From a virus, in IMG/VR virus record IMGVR_UViG_3300041409_000273, positions 1-22,362 of that record: a DNA stretch of 22,362 nucleotides; one strand, given 5' to 3'. Below the pieces are notes generated by a model. It had not been told where the DNA came from. It did no database searches and saw nothing but the letters and a program-made list of their open reading frames with translations. A program made the position numbers and the translations under genes. Below are positions 20,500 to 22,362 of the stretch, piece by piece; position 1 is the first letter of the stretch, and each line of letters opens with the position of its first letter.

Positions 20500-22362
20500 T
20501 GGCGTCGGTGGTCGGCACTACCCCCACAACCCAGGTCACGACCGCCGTCACCACCACGGGGACCGCCCTTACGCTCGCGAAGCCCACGGCCCTCGCGGAT
20601 GGGCACTACATGGTGGCGGTTGTCAACAACTCGAACAGCGCGCAGACTTTCACCGCCCCGTTCGGATGGACCGAGCTCGCCCACCTCGACCTCGGACGAA
20701 ACTTCCGGATCTTCGGTAGGTACGTCCTCACCGCGGCGGACGAGGTTGCGACAAGCTACACCTTCACCGCCAGCGTGGGGGGCCGGAATGCCGGCGTCCT
20801 GTTCCTGGTGTCCGGCGTCAGCTCGGCTAATCCGTTAGACGTGGCCTCGTACTCTACGACGACTACAGCCGCTACGGGTCTCCAGGTTCCCTCTCAGACC
20901 CCCACCGCCGGCAACGACGTCCTCGTCTACGCCGCGGTGGCGTTCCACAACGCTGGAGCGGTCACGTTCACGGCGCCCGCCGGCATGACCCTTGCCGCTC
21001 AGGTGGCAACCGCCACTACCGGCAGCACGTCCAGCATTGCGGTGGCCACGCAGGGCCTCAATACCCCGCCGGCCGCGACAGGCGTCAAGGAGTCCACCGC
21101 CACGCCGGCAGCTTCCGGCGGCCAGACGGCTTTCATGATCACGCTACGGGACGGCTCCTACACTCCGCCGCCTCCCGAGGTGCACGCGCTGATCCTCGGA
21201 GCTCCGGCTCCGAACACCTTTCGAGGAAGCGCGCACATCACCAACGCCACCAGCGCAGCGATCGTGGTATCAACGAGTGCCGATCTGTCGTCCCCGACCA
21301 CGGGCCCGACGGCCACCGTCGACTCCCGCGGGTACGCGCAGATGACGGCCCCGACGTCCCTCCTCCCAAACACCTCGTACTACTGGGGTGTCAAGCTGGA
21401 CACGACCGTGATGACCTCTCTCATCGGCACGGTTCGTACACTGCCGGCCGAGGGTGCCGCATCGTCATTCTCGTTCCTCGCGGCGAGCTGCGCACGGACG
21501 AACTCCAACCAACCCGTCTTCGACTCGATGCGCCAGCGCACGGGCGTCACGGGCAGCCGCGCAGCGTTCTACGCCATGCTCGGGGACATGCATTACGGGG
21601 ACCTTGCCGACAACGGCAACGCTACGCTTGACGCTAACTACAGTCTGTACCAGACCTCCGTGTTCGGACAGCCTCGTCAGGCTCAGTTCTACCGGGAAAT
21701 CCCCCTCGTCTACATGCCGTCGGATCACGACTTCGGTGGCTCCAACGCAGACAAGAACAATCCCAACGGGCCGTTCTTCCAGCAAGCGTACCGCGGAATC
21801 TTCCCGCACTACGACCTAGTCCCAGACACCAACGGAGACGGAGCCGGCGTTTACCACAGCTTCGGAGTGGGCCGAGTTCTGTTCATCGTCACCGACGGCC
21901 GAAGCTACATGTCTAGTCCGCTAGACACCGACGGTCCGGCCAAGACAAAGCTCGGAGCTACGCAGAAGCAGTGGCTCAAGGATCAACTAGTGCGTACCGA
22001 CTACCCCGTGAAAATCTGGTTCCACGAGGATGGTTGGAATAACGCCAGCACCTGGGAGCCGGCCACGCCGACTAACAGCGCCGCGGATGACACCTGGTCT
22101 GGGTACAACACCGAGCGGTTCGAGATCGGTAACTTCATCCAGGAAAATGGCGTCAACATGTGGTACGTGCATGGTGATTTCCATGCACTCGCCGCGGACA
22201 CGGGTGTAAACAACATCTGGGGCGGATTCCCGCTCGTGTGCTGCAGTCCGATCGACCAGACCACCTACGCCGGCAACGGCGTGTGGTCCGAAGGATACTA
22301 CCCGAACCCCTCATCGAGCACGACGTTCACCCAGCAGTACGGGTGGTTCGACGTCATCGACA
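20499..22362 (+). CDS. Tail-associated protein with PhoD-like metallophosphatase domain, 3' end missing
   Basis: An open frame runs from the ATG in the TAATG overlap to the window end (621 residues, incomplete). Residues 1-225 form a beta-rich domain common in phage tail proteins (AGPFGWT-like APFGWTELAH, LFLVSGVSSANPLDV, FTAPAGMTLA). Residues about 228-322 are a fibronectin-like domain ending SYYWGVKLD...GTVRTLPAEG, as in PhoD enzymes. The catalytic part follows: SFLAASCAR (C331), MLGDMHYGD (D363, H365, D368), PSDHDFGG (D409, H410, D411), TKLGATQKQWL, FHEDGWNN (H509) and HGDFHA (H558, D560, H562). These match the PhoD-type metal-binding set, so the domain looks active. PhoD enzymes cut phosphomono- or diesters, including teichoic acids. 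Here it could degrade a host surface polymer during adsorption. No secretion signal is present, as expected for a virion protein. Confidence 0.85.
   Translation, partial: MASVVGTTPTTQVTTAVTTTGTALTLAKPTALADGHYMVAVVNNSNSAQTFTAPFGWTELAHLDLGRNFRIFGRYVLTAADEVATSYTFTASVGGRNAGVLFLVSGVSSANPLDVASYSTTTTAATGLQVPSQTPTAGNDVLVYAAVAFHNAGAVTFTAPAGMTLAAQVATATTGSTSSIAVATQGLNTPPAATGVKESTATPAASGGQTAFMITLRDGSYTPPPPEVHALILGAPAPNTFRGSAHITNATSAAIVVSTSADLSSPTTGPTATVDSRGYAQMTAPTSLLPNTSYYWGVKLDTTVMTSLIGTVRTLPAEGAASSFSFLAASCARTNSNQPVFDSMRQRTGVTGSRAAFYAMLGDMHYGDLADNGNATLDANYSLYQTSVFGQPRQAQFYREIPLVYMPSDHDFGGSNADKNNPNGPFFQQAYRGIFPHYDLVPDTNGDGAGVYHSFGVGRVLFIVTDGRSYMSSPLDTDGPAKTKLGATQKQWLKDQLVRTDYPVKIWFHEDGWNNASTWEPATPTNSAADDTWSGYNTERFEIGNFIQENGVNMWYVHGDFHALAADTGVNNIWGGFPLVCCSPIDQTTYAGNGVWSEGYYPNPSSSTTFTQQYGWFDVID

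Overview
The window is part of the late structural region of a tailed, long-tailed (siphovirus-type) bacteriophage. It runs from the portal gene to a tail-fibre-type enzyme that is cut off by the window end. Every gene I can support lies on the + strand. Genes are packed with gaps under 85 bases and many 1-4 base stop/start overlaps, and strong AGGAG-like ribosome sites are frequent. High GC with G/C-ending codons, a MuF-type minor head protein with a C-x2-C...H-x2-C-x-C cluster, a gpE-type capsid, a GH25 endolysin and an actinophage-style tape measure all point to a phage of an actinobacterium. The host genus cannot be read from the sequence.

Layout. (1) Head, 1-4266: portal (5' end missing), MuF-type minor head protein, scaffold, gpD-like decoration protein, gpE-like major capsid protein and a small acidic-tailed protein. 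(2) Neck and tail completion, 4269-5730: head-tail adaptor, stopper, gp10-like tail-completion protein and tail terminator. (3) Tail tube and chaperones, 5731-7610: major tail protein behind a structured leader, a second small acidic-tailed protein behind a possible RNA pseudoknot, then the tail assembly chaperone pair joined by a -1 frameshift at GGGAAAA (7110-7116). (4) Tail tip, 7623-16588: an 1805-residue tape measure with NlpC/P60-like and lysozyme-like domains near its C-terminus, two minor tail proteins, a DUF5047-type hub protein and a small OB-fold-like protein. (5) Lysis region inserted in the tail genes, 16599-19238: three membrane proteins (one with a collagen-like stretch and LL-x-LIR repeats), a GH25 endolysin and a small holin candidate, closed by a hairpin at 19245-19277. 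(6) Host-contact genes, 19318 to the end: a fibre with 55-residue HxH repeats, then a fibre/PhoD-like metallophosphatase fusion that runs off the window.

The genes follow assembly order: procapsid (portal, MuF, scaffold, capsid, decoration), neck, tail tube with chaperones and tape measure, tail tip, lysis, and host recognition. The most interesting elements are the tail-linked PhoD-like phosphatase, which could cut a phosphodiester polymer such as teichoic acid on the host surface; a possible internal translation start in the endolysin that would release its C-terminal domain alone; a candidate pseudoknot and alternative-hairpin leader around the tail tube genes; and the unusual collagen-like membrane protein beside the endolysin. 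No integrase, repressor, tRNA, CRISPR array, insertion sequence or convincing sigma-type promoter was seen.
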